DNA of 64,000 nt from Cryobacterium sp. GrIS_2_6 (GTDB taxonomy: Bacteria > Actinomycetota > Actinomycetes > Actinomycetales > Microbacteriaceae), in NCBI RefSeq assembly GCF_035984545.1, contig NZ_JAXCHP010000001.1:1116001-1180000 (forward strand). The letters run 5' to 3'. A program made the position numbers and the translations under genes. The notes below the pieces were generated by a model that saw nothing but the letters and a program-made list of their open reading frames with translations, was not told where the DNA came from and searched no databases. This document shows, in pieces, positions 34,774 to 44,758 of the stretch. Within the stretch, counting starts at the first letter, position 1; every line of letters begins with the position of its first letter.

Positions 34774-34836
34774 GCGCACGACACCTCCGCTTCCCGAGCG
34801 CGAGAACGACGGAAAGCCTGTGGAAGGATAGTGGGC

Positions 34837-36057
34837 ATGCTTCGTTGGCTCACCGCAGGAGAGTCCCACGGCCCCGAACTCATCGCCATTGTCGAGGGTT
34901 TGCCCGCAGGGATCCCGGTCACACTCGATTCGATCCGCCTCGATCTCGCGCGCCGCAAACTCGGCTACGGCCGGGGCGCCCGGATGACGTTCGAGCAGGA
35001 CGATCTCACCATTTCCGGCGGGGTCCGGCACGGATTCACCCTCGGCGGGCCGGTCGCGCTGCGGATCGGCAACACCGAGTGGCCCAAGTGGTCACAGGTC
35101 ATGAGCGCTGATCCCGTCGAGACAGCGCCGGGCGAGGCCCAGAGCACCCGCGGCCGCGGCGCCCCGCTCACCCGGCCCAGGCCGGGCCACGCGGACCTCG
35201 TCGGCATGCAGAAGTACGGCTTCGACGAAGCCAGGCCCGTCCTCGAGCGGGCCAGTGCTCGCGAGACCGCCGCACGGGTGGCCCTCGGTGCCGTCGCACG
35301 GTCGTTCCTCGCCGAGCTCGGCATCCGCCTGGTCAGCCATACCCTGTCGATCGGGCCCGTGCGCGTGCCCGAAGACGCCCCGCTGCCCCACCCGGACGAC
35401 GTCGGGACGCTCGACGCCGACCCGCTGCGCTGCTTCGACGCGGAGACCAGCGCGCTGATGGTGGCCGAGGTCGACCAGGCCCACAAGGACGGCGACACCC
35501 TCGGCGGTGTCGTCGAGGTGCTGGCATACAACCTGCCGCCCGGTCTCGGTTCGTTCGTGCACTGGGACCGGCGACTGGACTCCCAGCTCGCAGCGGCCCT
35601 GATGGGCATCCAGGCGATCAAGGGCGTCGAGGTCGGGGACGGTTTCCTCACCACGACCCGCCGCGGTTCGCACGCGCACGATGAGCTCGTGCAGTCCGAC
35701 GGCCGCATCCAGCGGGTCAGCGACCGCGCAGGCGGTACGGAGGGCGGCATGAGCACGGGAACCGTGCTGCGAGTGCGTGCAGGCATGAAGCCGATCGCGA
35801 CGATCCCCCGGGCACTGCGCACCGTCGACGTCACGACGAGCGAGGCGGCCCCCGCCCACCACCAGCGGTCGGATGTCTGTGCCGTTCCTGCCGCAGGCGT
35901 CGTCGCCGAGGCTATGGTCGCGCTCGTTCTCGCCAACTCGGTGCTGGAGAAGTTCGGCGGCGACTCGATCGACGAGACCAGGCGGAACCTGGAGTCCTAC
36001 CTCGCGCATATCCCCGGCAACCTCAAGACGGGCGCGTCGAGCGACGCCTCGCTGTGA
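34837..36057 (+). CDS. aroC: Chorismate synthase
   Basis: A 406-residue FMN-dependent enzyme that makes chorismate from EPSP. Signatures are [15 protein letters not shown] at the start, [27 protein letters not shown] and [22 protein letters not shown] 34837 is chosen over GTG 34831: GGAAGGA is 8 bases away and the protein begins like its homologues. Related genomes usually carry aroE between mltG and aroC; here only 63 bp separate them. Confidence 0.97.
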   Translation: MLRWLTAGESHGPELIAIVEGLPAGIPVTLDSIRLDLARRKLGYGRGARMTFEQDDLTISGGVRHGFTLGGPVALRIGNTEWPKWSQVMSADPVETAPGEAQSTRGRGAPLTRPRPGHADLVGMQKYGFDEARPVLERASARETAARVALGAVARSFLAELGIRLVSHTLSIGPVRVPEDAPLPHPDDVGTLDADPLRCFDAETSALMVAEVDQAHKDGDTLGGVVEVLAYNLPPGLGSFVHWDRRLDSQLAAALMGIQAIKGVEVGDGFLTTTRRGSHAHDELVQSDGRIQRVSDRAGGTEGGMSTGTVLRVRAGMKPIATIPRALRTVDVTTSEAAPAHHQRSDVCAVPAAGVVAEAMVALVLANSVLEKFGGDSIDETRRNLESYLAHIPGNLKTGASSDASL

Positions 36058-36070
36058 CCCCGGCGGCACT

Positions 36071-36631
36071 GTGACAGCGGACCTGCCCGCCGTGCCGGAA
36101 CCGGCAGGGGACGGTGACCTCCCGGACTTCCCGCTCGTGCTGATCGGGCCGATGGCCGCTGGAAAGACCAGGGTCGGCAAGCGGGTGGCGAGGGTGCTCG
36201 GCGTTCCATTCGTGGACACCGACGCGCTCGTGGTCTCCGGACACGGGTCCATCGCGAACCTCTTCAGCCGGTACGGCGAAGGACACTTCCGGGCGCTGGA
36301 ACGGATCGCCGTCGGCCAGGCCCTCGCCACCAGGGCCGTCGTGTCCCTCGGTGGGGGAGCGGTGCTCGATCCGGGTACCCGCGCCGACCTCGCCCGGTGC
36401 CGGGTCGTCTACCTGAGTGTGTCGGAGCAGGCCGTCGCCGGCCGGATCAACGGGGGCAAACGGCCGCTGCTTGCCGGCGGGCTCTCCGACTGGATCCGCA
36501 TCTACGAACTTCGCCGCCCGCTCTACGAAGAGCTTGCCGGCCTCCACATCGACACCTCGAATCGCCAGATGGACTCCATCGCCGACGATGTCGTGGCCTG
36601 GACCCAGAGAGGGCAGAACACGCATGACTGA
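36071..36631 (+). CDS. aroK: Shikimate kinase
   Basis: A 186-residue kinase that phosphorylates shikimate. The P-loop is GPMAAGKTRVGKR. A shikimate-binding strand VPFVDTDALVV, the SLGGGAVLDPGTR loop and the lid region INGGKRPLLAGG are visible. It lacks a strong ribosome binding site; GTG 36071 lies 13 bp after aroC. It overlaps aroB by 8 bases. Confidence 0.94.
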   Translation: MTADLPAVPEPAGDGDLPDFPLVLIGPMAAGKTRVGKRVARVLGVPFVDTDALVVSGHGSIANLFSRYGEGHFRALERIAVGQALATRAVVSLGGGAVLDPGTRADLARCRVVYLSVSEQAVAGRINGGKRPLLAGGLSDWIRIYELRRPLYEELAGLHIDTSNRQMDSIADDVVAWTQRGQNTHD

Positions 36632-37736
36632 CGTTCACAACACCACCGAGACCGCCGGGACCGCCGGGACGACCGTCATCACGGTGTCCGGAACCGACAG
36701 CTACCCGGTCATCATCGGCAGGGGACTGCTCTCCGAGGTCGCCGAACAGCTCGGCCCGAAGGTCGGCAAGGTGCTGATCGTGCACACCTCCACGCTCGGC
36801 GCGCGCGCCGTCGCCCTCCGCGAGGGCCTGCTCGCGCACTACGAGGTGCTCATCGCCGAGGTCCCGGATGCCGAGGCCGCCAAGCGGGTCGAGGTCGCCG
36901 CGTTCTGCTGGCAGGTGATGGGCCAGGCCGACTTCAGCCGGACGGACGCCGTGATCGGCTTCGGCGGCGGAGCCGCGACCGACCTAGCCGGTTTCGTCGC
37001 AGCGACGTGGCTGCGCGGCGTTCGCCTCGTCCAGCTCCCGACGAGCGTGCTCGGCATGGTCGACGCGGCCGTCGGCGGCAAGAACGGCATCAACACCGCC
37101 GAAGGCAAGAACCTCGTCGGCACCTTCTACGCACCCGCCGCCGTGATCTGCGACCTCGACACCCTCGACGACCTGCCCCGCAACGAGATCCTCGCCGGCT
37201 TCGCCGAGATCGTGAAGGCCGGCTTCATCCAGGTGCCCGAGATCCTCGACATCGTCGAAGCGGATGTCGCGGCCGTGACCGATCCGAAGACGCCGCAGTT
37301 CCGCCGCGTGCTCGAACTCGCGATCGAGATGAAGGCCCGCGTCGTCGGCGCCGACTTCAAGGAATCCGGCCTGCGCGAGATCCTCAACTACGGGCACACC
37401 CTCGGCCACGCCGTCGAGCACGCCGAACGGTACGGCTGGCGGCACGGCGCCGCCGTCTCTGTGGGCATGATGTTCGCCGCGGAGCTCGCCCGGCTCAGCG
37501 GACGGCTGTCCGACGAGGCGGCCGACCGGCACCGCAGCATTCTCGAATCACTCACCCTGCCGACCAGCTACCCGGTCGGCCGCTGGAACACCCTGCTCGC
37601 CACCATGCAACGCGACAAGAAGACCCGCAGCGGCATGCTGCGTTTCATCGTTCTCGACGACATCGGCAAGCCGACGGTGCTCGAGGGCCCGGACACGTCG
37701 CTGCTCTTCGCCGCGTACCAGGAAATCGGCTCCTAG
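36624..37736 (+). CDS. aroB: 3-dehydroquinate synthase
   Basis: A 370-residue NAD- and metal-dependent enzyme, second step of the shikimate pathway. The NAD region FGGGAATDLAGFVAATWLRG, the segment LPTSVLGMVDAAVGGKNGIN and the metal-binding LNYGHTLGHAVE are present. It begins within the 3' end of aroK. The aldehyde-oxidation module follows after 86 bp, without a visible terminator. Confidence 0.97.
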   Translation: MTDVHNTTETAGTAGTTVITVSGTDSYPVIIGRGLLSEVAEQLGPKVGKVLIVHTSTLGARAVALREGLLAHYEVLIAEVPDAEAAKRVEVAAFCWQVMGQADFSRTDAVIGFGGGAATDLAGFVAATWLRGVRLVQLPTSVLGMVDAAVGGKNGINTAEGKNLVGTFYAPAAVICDLDTLDDLPRNEILAGFAEIVKAGFIQVPEILDIVEADVAAVTDPKTPQFRRVLELAIEMKARVVGADFKESGLREILNYGHTLGHAVEHAERYGWRHGAAVSVGMMFAAELARLSGRLSDEAADRHRSILESLTLPTSYPVGRWNTLLATMQRDKKTRSGMLRFIVLDDIGKPTVLEGPDTSLLFAAYQEIGS

Positions 37737-37822
37737 CGACGTCGTCGAGGAATGGGTCCTAGAATGATGCCCTGAGCGGGCAGGGACCCGGTCGCCGACC
37801 AGAGTCGATCGGAGGACACGCA

Positions 37823-39310
37823 GTGAACCAGTGGACCGTGGGGTCGACAGGCGAACCCGTTCGGGATGTCGTGCTGAAACTGGCCAGGGCGCACGAGTCC
37901 GCATTCGGCTCGGCATTCGGTGCCGGAACAGGTGCGGGGCCGGCCCGCCTCTTTCCGCCCTTCGGTGCGGACGCCCACGCCGATTCGACCAGGCACGCGG
38001 ATGCCCGCGGCGGCGTCCGCAGGCTTGTCCAGGAGTCCTGGGAACGGTCACTGTCACTGCAGATCGATCCCGCCCGCCCGGCACCCGAGCCGGAACTGTC
38101 GTCCGACGCGCTCAGGGAGCTGCGCGACCAGCATCCGCTCTCCGCGGTGCTTCCTGTCGTCCAGAACCTCTTGATCCGGCATTCGCTCGAGTCCGGTCTC
38201 ATCGTCGCCATCGGGGACGAGTCGGGCAGGCTGCTCTGGATCGACGGCGACCGCACCGTACGGCGCCAGGCGGAGGGCATGCTGTTCGTCGAGGGAGCCG
38301 ACTGGTCGGAACGCCGGGTCGGGACGAGCGCCCCTGGGACGGCGCTCGCGCTCGACCACGGAATCCAGATCCAGCGGGCTGAGCACTTCAACCGGCTGGC
38401 GCACTCGTGGAGCTGCACGGCCGTGCCCATCCACGACCCCGATTCCGGCGTCATCCTGGGCGTCATAGACGTCACGGGCGGGGACGACGCAGTTGGTCCG
38501 CAGACACTTCCGCTCATCGAGGCCGCAGCCTGGGCGATGGAGGCCGAACTGCGGATCCAGCGGCTGCGCGATCGAAACGACAACGGACCAGGGCACGGAG
38601 GCCCGCGCGATCGCGCGATCGTGCGTGTCGCAGGATTCACGCAGGCGCCCCCGCCCACGACCAAGAGACGCCCGACGAATGCGCGGGTGTCTGTGCTCGG
38701 GCGCGACACCGGGTTCCTCGAGAACGGCCTGGGGTCCTACGAGCTCAGCCCGCGACACGCCGAGATCCTGACCCTGCTCGCCTGGTACCGGGACGGCCTC
38801 ACCGCCGACCGGCTGTCCCAGCTGCTGAGCGACCAGTCGAACTCCGTCGACAACCTGCGCGCGGAGATGGTGCGCTTGCGGAAGGTCCTCGACGGGACGA
38901 CGCCGCCCATCTCGATCGCCTCCCGGCCGTACCGTCTCGGTTCGCCGGTCGAGCTGGACGCCCAGCGCGTGCTCGCCCTGCTCGAACGCGGCGCCCACCG
39001 GGTGGCGCTCGGCACCTACCGCGGGCCGCTGCTGCCTGCCTCCGTCGCCCCCGGCATCGTCGAGATCCGCTCGGAGATCACTTCCCGGCTGCGGCAGGCG
39101 CTGCTGAGCGACGCGAGCCCCGACCTGCTCCTCGGGTACGCCCGAAGCGACGAGGCGGCCTGGGACGAGGAGGTCTGGCGCGCGTGCCTGGAGCTGCTGC
39201 CGTCCCGGTCGCCGAAACGGGCATCCGTCGTCGCTCGCCTCGCGAAGATCGAGGCGGACCTCGCCGAAACCGGCGCCCCAGGTGGCGGGCGCAACCTCCC
39301 GCAACCCTGA
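37823..39310 (+). CDS. GAF-domain transcriptional regulator of the adjacent aldehyde dehydrogenase
   Basis: A 495-residue regulator. The N-terminal part (about 60-110, [20 protein letters not shown]) and GAF domain (about 110-235, with [20 protein letters not shown] and [20 protein letters not shown]) match the sensor half of AcoR-type activators. The sigma-54 AAA+ domain is absent. Instead, residues about 295-370 form a winged-helix-like DNA-binding part ([44 protein letters not shown]). It is a sigma70-type GAF regulator of the kind found beside acetaldehyde/alcohol dehydrogenases. GTG start with GGAGGA. ALDH begins 80 bp downstream, so it likely controls that gene. Confidence 0.85.
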   Translation: MNQWTVGSTGEPVRDVVLKLARAHESAFGSAFGAGTGAGPARLFPPFGADAHADSTRHADARGGVRRLVQESWERSLSLQIDPARPAPEPELSSDALRELRDQHPLSAVLPVVQNLLIRHSLESGLIVAIGDESGRLLWIDGDRTVRRQAEGMLFVEGADWSERRVGTSAPGTALALDHGIQIQRAEHFNRLAHSWSCTAVPIHDPDSGVILGVIDVTGGDDAVGPQTLPLIEAAAWAMEAELRIQRLRDRNDNGPGHGGPRDRAIVRVAGFTQAPPPTTKRRPTNARVSVLGRDTGFLENGLGSYELSPRHAEILTLLAWYRDGLTADRLSQLLSDQSNSVDNLRAEMVRLRKVLDGTTPPISIASRPYRLGSPVELDAQRVLALLERGAHRVALGTYRGPLLPASVAPGIVEIRSEITSRLRQALLSDASPDLLLGYARSDEAAWDEEVWRACLELLPSRSPKRASVVARLAKIEADLAETGAPGGGRNLPQP

Positions 39311-39390
39311 CGCAACGGTCCCTCCGCGTACGCTCGGGCCAGGTCCGCAGCAGGCGGACCCCACCGACAACGCCGTCGACGAGGAGAGAA

Positions 39391-40914
39391 ATGACCGTCT
39401 ATGCCAACCCCGGGACCCCGGGCGCCAAAGTCACCTTCAAGCCCCGCTATGAGAACTGGATCAACGGAGGCTGGGTCAAGCCCGTCAAGGGCCAGTACTT
39501 CGAAGACATCTCGCCGGTGAACGGGAAGCCGTTCGCCGAGGTCGCCCGCGGAACGGCGGAGGACATCGAACTCGCGCTCGACGCCGCCCACCGGGCCGCG
39601 CCGGCCTGGGGCAAGACGACGGCGACGGAACGCGCCGCCGTGCTCAACAAGATCGCCGACGTCATCGACGCCAACAAGGAACTGCTCGCCGTCGCAGAGA
39701 CCTGGGACAACGGAAAGCCGATCCGCGAGCCGCTGAACGCCGACCTGCCGCTCGCGAGCGACCACTTCCGCTACTTCGCCGCGGCGATCCGGTCGCAGGA
39801 CGGCGACCACGCTGAACTCGACAACGACACCGTCTCCTACCAGTTCCACGAGCCGCTCGGCGTGGTCGGCCAGATCATCCCGTGGAACTTCCCCATCCTG
39901 ATGGCCGTCTGGAAGCTCGCCCCCGCCCTCGCGGCAGGGAACGCGATCGTGATGAAGCCCGCGGAGCAGACCCCGGTGTCGATCATGGTGCTGATCGAAC
40001 TGATCGGCGATATCCTGCCGCCCGGCGTGCTCAACATCGTCAACGGGTTCGGCCTCGAGGCGGGCAAGCCGCTCGCGTCTTCACCGCGGATCCGCAAAAT
40101 CGCGTTCACGGGCGAGACCACGACGGGCCGCCTCATCCTGCAGTACGCGAGCGCCAACATCATCCCTGCCACGGTCGAACTCGGCGGCAAGAGCGCGAAC
40201 ATCTTCTTCAGCGACGTCGCCCAGGAGCAGGACAGCTTCTACGACAAGGCCCAGGAAGGTTTTGTGCTCTTCGCCTTCAACCAGGGCGAGGTCTGCACGG
40301 CACCGAGCAGGGCACTCCTGCAGAAGCCGATCTACGAGAGCTTCCTCGGCAGTGCAATCGAGCGCACCCGCAAGGCGATCCAGGGCAACCCGCTCGACAC
40401 CGACACCCAGGTCGGGGCGCAGGCGAGCAACGACCAGCTCGAGAAGATCCTGTCCTACATCGACATCGGCAAGCAGGAGGGCGCCCGTCTCGCCCTCGGC
40501 GGTGAGCGTGTCGACCTCGGCGGCGACCTGAGCGGCGGCTACTACGTGCAGCCGACCATCTTCGAGGGCAACAACAAGATGCGCATCTTCCAGGAGGAGA
40601 TCTTCGGGCCGGTCCTCGCGGTCACGAGCTTCTCCGATTACGAGGACGCGATCTCGATCGCCAACGACAACCTCTACGGGCTCGGCGCGGGCGTCTGGTC
40701 CCGGAACGGCAACGTGGCGTACCGGGCCGGCCGCGACATCCACGCCGGCCGGGTGTGGGTGAACAACTACCACCACTATCCTGCCGGTGCCGCGTTCGGT
40801 GGGTACAAGAGCTCTGGCATCGGCCGCGAGAACAACAAGCTCGCCCTCGGGCACTACCAGCAGACCAAGAACCTGCTCGTGTCCTACTCGGAGAAGCCCC
40901 TCGGCTTCTTCTAA
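39391..40914 (+). CDS. NAD-dependent aldehyde dehydrogenase
   Basis: A 507-residue ALDH-superfamily enzyme, closest by motif to the acetaldehyde-oxidising AldB/ExaC group. The catalytic residues are C302 ([11 protein letters not shown]) and E263 ([11 protein letters not shown]). The fold signatures [29 protein letters not shown] and [13 protein letters not shown] are intact. GAGGAGAGAA precedes the ATG. The GAF regulator upstream and DUF779 downstream form a known alcohol/aldehyde module. A hairpin at 40925-40966 separates it from DUF779. Confidence 0.95.
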   Translation: MTVYANPGTPGAKVTFKPRYENWINGGWVKPVKGQYFEDISPVNGKPFAEVARGTAEDIELALDAAHRAAPAWGKTTATERAAVLNKIADVIDANKELLAVAETWDNGKPIREPLNADLPLASDHFRYFAAAIRSQDGDHAELDNDTVSYQFHEPLGVVGQIIPWNFPILMAVWKLAPALAAGNAIVMKPAEQTPVSIMVLIELIGDILPPGVLNIVNGFGLEAGKPLASSPRIRKIAFTGETTTGRLILQYASANIIPATVELGGKSANIFFSDVAQEQDSFYDKAQEGFVLFAFNQGEVCTAPSRALLQKPIYESFLGSAIERTRKAIQGNPLDTDTQVGAQASNDQLEKILSYIDIGKQEGARLALGGERVDLGGDLSGGYYVQPTIFEGNNKMRIFQEEIFGPVLAVTSFSDYEDAISIANDNLYGLGAGVWSRNGNVAYRAGRDIHAGRVWVNNYHHYPAGAAFGGYKSSGIGRENNKLALGHYQQTKNLLVSYSEKPLGFF

Positions 40915-40924
40915 ACGACATGGT

Positions 40925-40966
40925 GCCGAAAGGGGCCGCCGCTATCAACCGGTGGCCCCTTTCGGC
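40925..40966 (+). terminator. Hairpin after the aldehyde dehydrogenase gene
   Basis: GCCGAAAGGGGCC (40925-40937) and GGCCCCTTTCGGC (40954-40966) pair perfectly over 13 bp with a 16-base loop, 10 bp after the stop. There is no T-run. Confidence 0.6.
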
Positions 40967-41046
40967 CGTCCCGCACCTCGACTACCGTTGGTGCACATCC
41001 CGCCCGATGACCATCGAGCGTGAATCGAACGACGAAAGGCCAGGCA

Positions 41047-41472
41047 ATGTCGCCAGCAGCGCCCTCAACAACCACGGTCATCGCCTCCGTCACGGTTCCG
41101 GGGGAGACCACGCCGCGCGTCGAGTTCACGCCGGCCGCCGTCGACACCCTGCGCGAGCTCTGGGCCGAGTTCGGGCCGCTGATGTTCCACCAGTCGGGCG
41201 GATGCTGCGACGGCAGTTCGCCGATGTGCTTTCCGGCAGGGGAGTTCATCACCTCAGACCGCGACGTGCTGCTGGGTCGACTCGACATCGCGCCGGCCGG
41301 TGAAACGGCCCAGGCTGTCGACTTCTGGATGTCGGCGGAACAGTTCGAATACTGGAGCCACACGTTCCTGACGGTCGACGTCGTTCCCGGCCGGGGCAGC
41401 GGCTTCTCCCTCGAGGCTCCGCGCGGCGTGCGTTTCCTGATCCGGTCCCGCCTGATGGAAAGCTTCGGCTGA
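41047..41472 (+). CDS. DUF779 domain-containing protein
   Basis: A 141-residue protein of the DUF779 family: LMFHQSGGCCDGSSPMCFPA (a Cys-rich likely metal or redox site), then FWMSAEQFEYWSHTFLTVDV, GRGSGFSLEAPRGVRFLIRS. The family is repeatedly linked to acetaldehyde/alcohol dehydrogenase genes, as here; its reaction is unknown. ATG 41047 follows GAAAGG; an in-frame GTG at 41020 is less likely. Confidence 0.88.
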   Translation: MSPAAPSTTTVIASVTVPGETTPRVEFTPAAVDTLRELWAEFGPLMFHQSGGCCDGSSPMCFPAGEFITSDRDVLLGRLDIAPAGETAQAVDFWMSAEQFEYWSHTFLTVDVVPGRGSGFSLEAPRGVRFLIRSRLMESFG

Positions 41473-41563
41473 GGGCTCGTTCGGGAAGGTCGTGCCCATC
41501 CCCGGTCGTTCCCGGCTCACGACAGGGGGTGGCCGAACTCGAAGAGTGACCGTTGGCCCGCCT

Positions 41564-41592
41564 TTGGCTCTCAGCCCCCGGGCAACTACACT
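41564..41592 (+). promoter_or_regulatory. Promoter of efp-nusB
   Basis: TTGGCT (41564-41569) and TACACT (41587-41592) are spaced 17 bp, 62 bp upstream of efp. It would start a new transcript after the inserted aldehyde module. Confidence 0.6.
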
Positions 41593-41654
41593 CGTTTGAG
41601 GCCGATTCGGCCGCGCACCTTCCTAACTGAACTGAATGAACGGAAACGCTTTCC

Positions 41655-42215
41655 ATGGCATCAACCGCCGATATCCGAAATGGCGTCGTCCTCAACATGG
41701 ACGGCCAGCTTTGGGCCGTCACCGACTTCCAGCACGTCAAGCCGGGCAAGGGCGGCGCTTTCGTTCGCACCAAACTGAAGAACGTCGTCACGGGCAAGAC
41801 CGTCGACCGCACCTTCAACGCCGGAGCCAAGATCGAGACCGAGAACGTCGACCGCCAGGACTTCCAGTACCTGTACGCGGACGGCGACTCCTACGTCTTC
41901 ATGGACGTCTCCGACTTCGACCAGCTCACCGTCTCCAACGTGGTCGTCGGCGAGGCCTCGAACTTCCTCCTCGAGAACCAGAACGTGACCATCGCACTCC
42001 ACAACGGCAACCCGCTGTATGTCGAGCTGCCGGCATCCGTCGTGCTCGAAATCACGTACACGGAACCCGGCCTGCAGGGCGACCGCTCCACCGGCGGCAC
42101 CAAGCCCGCCACCGTGGAGACCGGGTTCCAGATCCAGGTCCCGCTGTTCCTCGAACAGGGCACCAAAGTCAAGGTCGACACCCGCACCGGTGACTACCTC
42201 GGCCGCGTCAACTAG
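41655..42215 (+). CDS. efp: Translation elongation factor P
   Basis: A 186-residue factor that rescues ribosomes stalled at polyproline. Three beta-barrel domains are visible: KOW-like N-terminal part with K32 at the tip (VKPGKGGAF), middle OB domain ([20 protein letters not shown]) and C-terminal OB domain ([20 protein letters not shown]). No EpmA-type modification enzyme is seen nearby. Its stop overlaps the nusB GTG by one base. Confidence 0.97.
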   Translation: MASTADIRNGVVLNMDGQLWAVTDFQHVKPGKGGAFVRTKLKNVVTGKTVDRTFNAGAKIETENVDRQDFQYLYADGDSYVFMDVSDFDQLTVSNVVVGEASNFLLENQNVTIALHNGNPLYVELPASVVLEITYTEPGLQGDRSTGGTKPATVETGFQIQVPLFLEQGTKVKVDTRTGDYLGRVN

Positions 42216-42655
42216 TGAGCGCACGAACGAAGGCGCGTAAGCGCGCGCTCGACATCCTGTACGCCGCCGACGTGCGGCAGACGACGATCCCCGAATCGCT
42301 CGCCGCCGAGGCGCAGCGGGCAGCGAGCGAACCCGCGCGGATGGCCTCCTGGCTATACGCGCGCGAGATCGTGGACGGCGTCGTCGATCACCGCGAGGAG
42401 ATCGACGAACTCATCGAGACCTACTCGCAGGGCTGGACGCTCAAGCGGATGCCGGTCGTCGACCGCGCCATCCTGCGGATCGGGATCTGGGAGATCCTGT
42501 TCAACGATGCCGTTCCTCACGCCGTCGCGATCGATGAGGCCGTCGAGGCCGCGAAGATCCTGTCGACGGATGATTCGGCCGGGTTCGTCAACGGATTGCT
42601 CGGCAGGATCGCGCAGACGGCCCCGCCCGCGTCGGCTGCTCCCGCAGCACCCTAG
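42215..42655 (+). CDS. nusB: Transcription antitermination factor NusB
   Basis: A 146-residue all-helical factor for rRNA antitermination. Motifs are RTKARKRALDILYAADVR, a long central helix and RMPVVDRAILRIGIWEILF with AIDEAVEAAKILSTDDSAGF. GTG overlaps the efp stop (TAGTG). Its position after efp is the usual actinobacterial arrangement. Confidence 0.96.
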   Translation: MSARTKARKRALDILYAADVRQTTIPESLAAEAQRAASEPARMASWLYAREIVDGVVDHREEIDELIETYSQGWTLKRMPVVDRAILRIGIWEILFNDAVPHAVAIDEAVEAAKILSTDDSAGFVNGLLGRIAQTAPPASAAPAAP

Positions 42656-42697
42656 GCTCGTCCGCACCGTCCCGTACCGCTCGTCCAGGGGAAGATC

Positions 42698-43762
42698 ATG
42701 AGCAACGACACTCCAGAGCCGTTCCCGTCCTACCCGGACCAGTCCGGTCTGCCGGCGTCCCCCGAGCCGGTAACCCCGCACCAGGATTCGCTCCAGCCGT
42801 ACCCGCAGCAGGACTACCCGCAGCAGGAGTACCCCCAGGTGCCCCGCACGAACACGCTCGCGATCGTGTCCCTCGTGTCCGCGTTCGTCGTGTCCCTCGT
42901 CGCCGTAATCACGGGGCACATCGCGCTCGGCCAGATCGCACGCCGCGGTGAACGGGGGCGCGGCCTCGCCATCGCGGGTCTTGTGCTCGGCTACGTGGGA
43001 CTGGCGTCCACCGTCGTCCTCGTCGTCCTCTCGATCCTGTTCGCGGCGGCCTTCGGACGGGTCTTCCTGAACATGGCCCAGCACGGCGGCTTCGGCGGGC
43101 CGGTCACCTCGGCGACGAGCGAACCTGACGCCTCGCAGGGCTTCCTGCCCAGTGGCACGCTCGGCGCGGCTCACTTCGACGATGGTTACCTGTCCGTCGG
43201 CACCGGCAGCCAGATCGTCGACGAGTACATCGACCCGATGTGCCCGTACTGCGGCCAGTTCGAGGCGACCAATGGCGCGCTGCTCGCGAGCCGCGTCGAT
43301 GACGGCTCGATCACACTACGACTGCACGCGCTGACCTTCCTCGACCAGGCTTCCCAGGGCACGTATTACTCGAGCAGGGCATCAGCCGCGCTCACCTGCG
43401 TCGCAACACTCGCTCCGGACTCGACCCTCGACTACCTCGCGGCCGTGTTCGCGAACCAGCCGCAGGAGAACACCCAGGGTCTCACTGACGCTGAACTCGC
43501 CGCGCTTTCGCCGGCCGGTACGGACATTTCCGCCTGCATCGCCCAGGGCGACTACCAGATGTGGTCGGAGGCCAACACCGATGCCGCCCTCAACGGGCCC
43601 ATCCCTGGAGCGGAGATCGACTCGATCCAGGGCACGCCGACCGTGCTCGTCGACGGGGCCCAGTACCCGGGCGGACTTACCGACAGCCGTGAGTTCGAGG
43701 CATTCCTCGACTCAGGTTCAGGATTCGGCCAGTCGACGACCGAGGGGTCGTCGGGCGCCTGA
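42698..43762 (+). CDS. Membrane-anchored DsbA-like thioredoxin-fold protein with DUF4190 region
   Basis: A 354-residue protein. A Pro/Gln/Tyr-rich cytoplasmic head (1 to about 48) is followed by a DUF4190-like two-helix membrane region (about 49-128, IVSLVSAFVVSLVAVITGHI, GLAIAGLVLGYVGLAST). The extracytoplasmic thioredoxin fold carries C182-P-Y-C185 (YIDPMCPYCGQFEA) and the cis-Pro strand QGTPTVLVDG. It probably oxidises or isomerises disulfides in exported proteins. GGGGAAG precedes ATG 42698. It may assist proteins such as the Cys-bearing surface proteins elsewhere, but no direct link is shown. Confidence 0.88.
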   Translation: MSNDTPEPFPSYPDQSGLPASPEPVTPHQDSLQPYPQQDYPQQEYPQVPRTNTLAIVSLVSAFVVSLVAVITGHIALGQIARRGERGRGLAIAGLVLGYVGLASTVVLVVLSILFAAAFGRVFLNMAQHGGFGGPVTSATSEPDASQGFLPSGTLGAAHFDDGYLSVGTGSQIVDEYIDPMCPYCGQFEATNGALLASRVDDGSITLRLHALTFLDQASQGTYYSSRASAALTCVATLAPDSTLDYLAAVFANQPQENTQGLTDAELAALSPAGTDISACIAQGDYQMWSEANTDAALNGPIPGAEIDSIQGTPTVLVDGAQYPGGLTDSREFEAFLDSGSGFGQSTTEGSSGA

Positions 43763-43778
43763 GCGCAATCCGGCCTGG

Positions 43779-43985
43779 CTACAGGACGGAGTAGAGGCCT
43801 TCGAGGGCGCTCGCGATCGAGTCGAAGCTGCCGATCCGCTGCCCGTCTTCGTTGACCAGCAGGAACCCACGCGGCGTGCGCTCAAGGATGCCCGCGAGTT
43901 CATCGGTCACATCGTGACGGACCTCCCAGCGTGCCGGGCCGGCGTCCACGACGGAAAACAACTGAACGAGGTCCGTCCGCTCCAT
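43779..43985 (-). CDS. Small hypothetical protein
   Basis: A 68-residue acidic protein (DLVQLFSVVDAGPARWEVRH, LAGILERTPRGFLLVNEDGQ, IGSFDSIASALEGLYSVL) with a beta-beta-alpha feel. It has a good ribosome binding site (GAAGGAT, 5-6 bases before the ATG) and normal codon use, so it is likely real. It is convergent with the DsbA-like gene. Family not recognised. Confidence 0.65.
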   Translation of the reverse strand: MERTDLVQLFSVVDAGPARWEVRHDVTDELAGILERTPRGFLLVNEDGQRIGSFDSIASALEGLYSVL

Positions 43986-44399
43986 TCAAATCCTTCATCT
44001 GTGCGTGCTTTCGCCAGCGGATGCCTGCCGCGGGATAATCCTGACGTGTGCCGGGCGCGACCGCAACTGCTGTCGGGTGAACACCCGGTGACGGTGACGG
44101 TGTTGGCCAGGCGGAGCAGGTCAGGCGGAGCAGGACAGAGTGCGATGGCCGGGGCCAGGATCCGTGAGTGCGGCTGATCGGTCCTGGTGCCGGAGAGGTG
44201 CTCAGGGACGCCGCGAGCGGTCGTCCGGTCCGCGAGAACGATCGTTTCCGCCGCGGGGCTGCCGGGCGCCCGGAGTGCGACGAGGCGCAGGGAACCGGCC
44301 TCGAGAAGTCCGTATCCGTCCGCACGTCGCCGACTCGTCGGCAGCGTTGAGGTCGCTCCGCCACTGTCGGCGTGAGCCGTCGGCTGGCAGACTGGCGGG
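43986..44399. other. Gap without a gene; 13-mer tandem repeat
   Basis: No frame here looks coding. It contains CAGGCGGAGCAGG twice (44108-44120 and 44122-44134). The first copy, with its two upstream bases, shares GGCCAGGCGGAGCAG with the AbiEi-like gene near 24240, which may be chance or a decayed fragment. Confidence 0.4.
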
Positions 44400-44663
44400 G
44401 TGAATCCAGAGCCGATCCCGTCATCCGCTGCACCAGACGGTCCGCAGGCGTCGTCTCCAATCCCGCGGGTCGACCTCTATGCCAATGGTCAGACCAAGGC
44501 GAGCGGGTGCACCCTCGATGGCGAGCTGCACGGTGAGTGGGAGTGGTTCCGCACAGACGGCACCCTGATGCGTTCGGGAGAATTCGATCGCGGCCGGCAG
44601 GTCGGCGTCTGGTGCACCTGGGCCACGGACGGCAGCCTCGTCAAGGAAACCCGCTTCCATTGA
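44400..44663 (+). CDS. Small MORN-repeat-like protein
   Basis: An 87-residue protein with MORN/YwqK-type repeats: YANGQTKASGCTLDGELHGE, WEWFRTDGTLMRSGEFDRGR and VGVWCTWATDGSLVKE. Such repeats form short beta-hairpin meanders and often mediate binding. GTG 44400 follows a -10-like CAGACT by 6 bases, suggesting leaderless expression. The role is unknown, and the sequence gives no toxin-antitoxin partner. Confidence 0.75.
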   Translation: MNPEPIPSSAAPDGPQASSPIPRVDLYANGQTKASGCTLDGELHGEWEWFRTDGTLMRSGEFDRGRQVGVWCTWATDGSLVKETRFH

Positions 44664-44746
44664 CCGAGCTCGGTCTGAAGTACGAGGCTCATGACGGAAA
44701 CCGCCTAATGAGATGAGTGAATCTCGCATTTGTGTTCGATTTGGGG

Positions 44747-44752
44747 TAGAAT
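44747..44752 (+). promoter_or_regulatory. -10 box of the 13E12-type HNH gene (leaderless pattern)
   Basis: TAGAAT is followed by six bases (CGGGGT) and ATG 44759. The GGGG in the spacer is too near the start for a normal ribosome binding site. Confidence 0.5.
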
Positions 44753-44758
44753 CGGGGT

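Noticed and set aside
44160..44400. Several overlapping short frames before the MORN-like gene
   Set aside because: All are Arg/Gly-rich with no ribosome binding site; no frame stands out.
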